From Comamonadaceae bacterium (GTDB lineage: Bacteria > Pseudomonadota > Gammaproteobacteria > Burkholderiales > Burkholderiaceae): a DNA stretch of 5,568 nucleotides. The notes beneath the pieces are model-generated. The model saw only the letters and a list, made by a program, of their open reading frames with translations, did not search any database and was not told the DNA's origin. Location of the stretch: positions 1 through 5,568 of the forward strand of contig CANNNH010000116.1 of the NCBI GenBank assembly GCA_947505915.1, written 5' to 3'. The position numbers were made by a program, and so were the translations under genes. Positions 5,145-5,568 of the stretch are shown here, in pieces; within the stretch, counting starts at the first letter, position 1, and each line of letters opens with the position of its first letter.

Positions 5145-5568
5145 ATGAGTCAGCTTTTCTCCCCCTTTCAGCTCGGTTCTCCCCGCGGCTCACTCACCCT
5201 ACACAGCCGCATCGTGGTCGCCCCCATGTGCCAATACGCCTGCGATTTAAATGGTCAAGCCAACGATTGGCATTTGATGCATTGGGCTAACTTGCTCAAC
5301 AGTGGCGCAGGCTTGTTCATGATTGAAGCAACGGCTGTCACTACCCAAGGCCGAATCACCCCCAACTGTCTTGGCTTGTGGGACGACGCAACCGCCCATG
5401 CCTTGTCCGAAACCTTGGCCCGTGCACGCCGCTTAGCCCCGCCTGTGCCTGTTTGTTTGCAAATCGCCCATGCGGGTCGAAAAGGCTCCAGCGCCCAACC
5501 TTGGCAAGGCGGGATGTTGATTCCGACCAATGAAGGTGGCTGGGAAACCGTGGCACCTTCTCCTATCC
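5145..5568 (+). CDS. Old Yellow Enzyme family NADH:flavin oxidoreductase (YqjM/XenA type), N-terminal 141 residues
   Basis: This FMN-dependent enzyme family reduces activated C=C bonds of enones, and in some members nitro compounds, using NAD(P)H in the cytoplasm. The gene runs off the right edge, so only the first 141 residues are visible, perhaps 40 percent of a typical protein of about 360 aa. Seen: the N-terminus SQLFSPFQLG, the strand and FMN segment SRIVVAPMCQY (21-31) with Cys29 and Tyr31 matching the redox-tuning Cys and Tyr of YqjM-type enzymes, EATAV (61-65) followed by GRITPN, GLWDD (77-81), and LQIAHAGRKGS (105-115), the conserved QxAHAGRK segment. The start at 5145 gives the usual family N-terminus; an in-frame ATG at 5112 with a better ribosome binding site would add MQFVCILKFFA. 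It is transcribed away from the lipoprotein gene. The catalytic His pair lies beyond the window. Family assignment is firm; the substrate is unknown. Confidence 0.94.
   Translation, partial: MSQLFSPFQLGSPRGSLTLHSRIVVAPMCQYACDLNGQANDWHLMHWANLLNSGAGLFMIEATAVTTQGRITPNCLGLWDDATAHALSETLARARRLAPPVPVCLQIAHAGRKGSSAQPWQGGMLIPTNEGGWETVAPSPI

Overview
The window looks like ordinary chromosomal DNA of a betaproteobacterium. Within Burkholderiales, the Comamonadaceae (Rhodoferax, Limnohabitans or Polaromonas type) are the likeliest. This is inferred from the flavour of the proteins (ValS, CysM, a zinc-ribbon Nudix protein, a YqjM/XenA-type ene-reductase), moderately high GC by eye, and very strong use of TTG for leucine. 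I could not run a search to confirm the taxon.

Layout: (1) 1-1632, plus strand: the 3' part of valS (valyl-tRNA synthetase), cut by the left edge. (2) 1661-3338, minus strand: a tightly packed three-gene unit transcribed in the order cysM (O-acetylserine/thiosulfate sulfhydrylase B), zinc-ribbon Nudix hydrolase, TusA-family sulfur carrier. cysM and the Nudix gene overlap as ATGA, and the Nudix and tusA-like genes are 5 nt apart. valS and the tusA-like gene converge on a short hairpin. (3) 3373-3460, plus strand: a complete tRNA-Leu(CAA) gene with encoded CCA, divergent from cysM by only 34 bp, followed by a strong rho-independent terminator (3464-3507). (4) 3510-5033, minus strand: a 507-residue predicted lipoprotein with a glycine-rich linker and a large C-terminal region I do not recognise. 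(5) 5145-5568, plus strand: the first 141 residues of an Old Yellow Enzyme family flavin oxidoreductase, cut by the right edge.

Working together: the cysM unit suggests a small sulfur-assimilation or sulfur-transfer operon. CysM makes cysteine or S-sulfocysteine, and a TusA-type protein carries persulfide sulfur. The role of the Nudix enzyme between them is not evident. The tRNA-Leu(CAA) reads UUG, which is by far the commonest leucine codon in the neighbouring genes. I see no mobile element, CRISPR array, phage gene or defence system. The items most worth a second look are the uncharacterised lipoprotein, the cysM-Nudix-tusA coupling, the crowded cysM/tRNA divergent region with an overlapping upstream ORF, and the ambiguous start of the flavin oxidoreductase.
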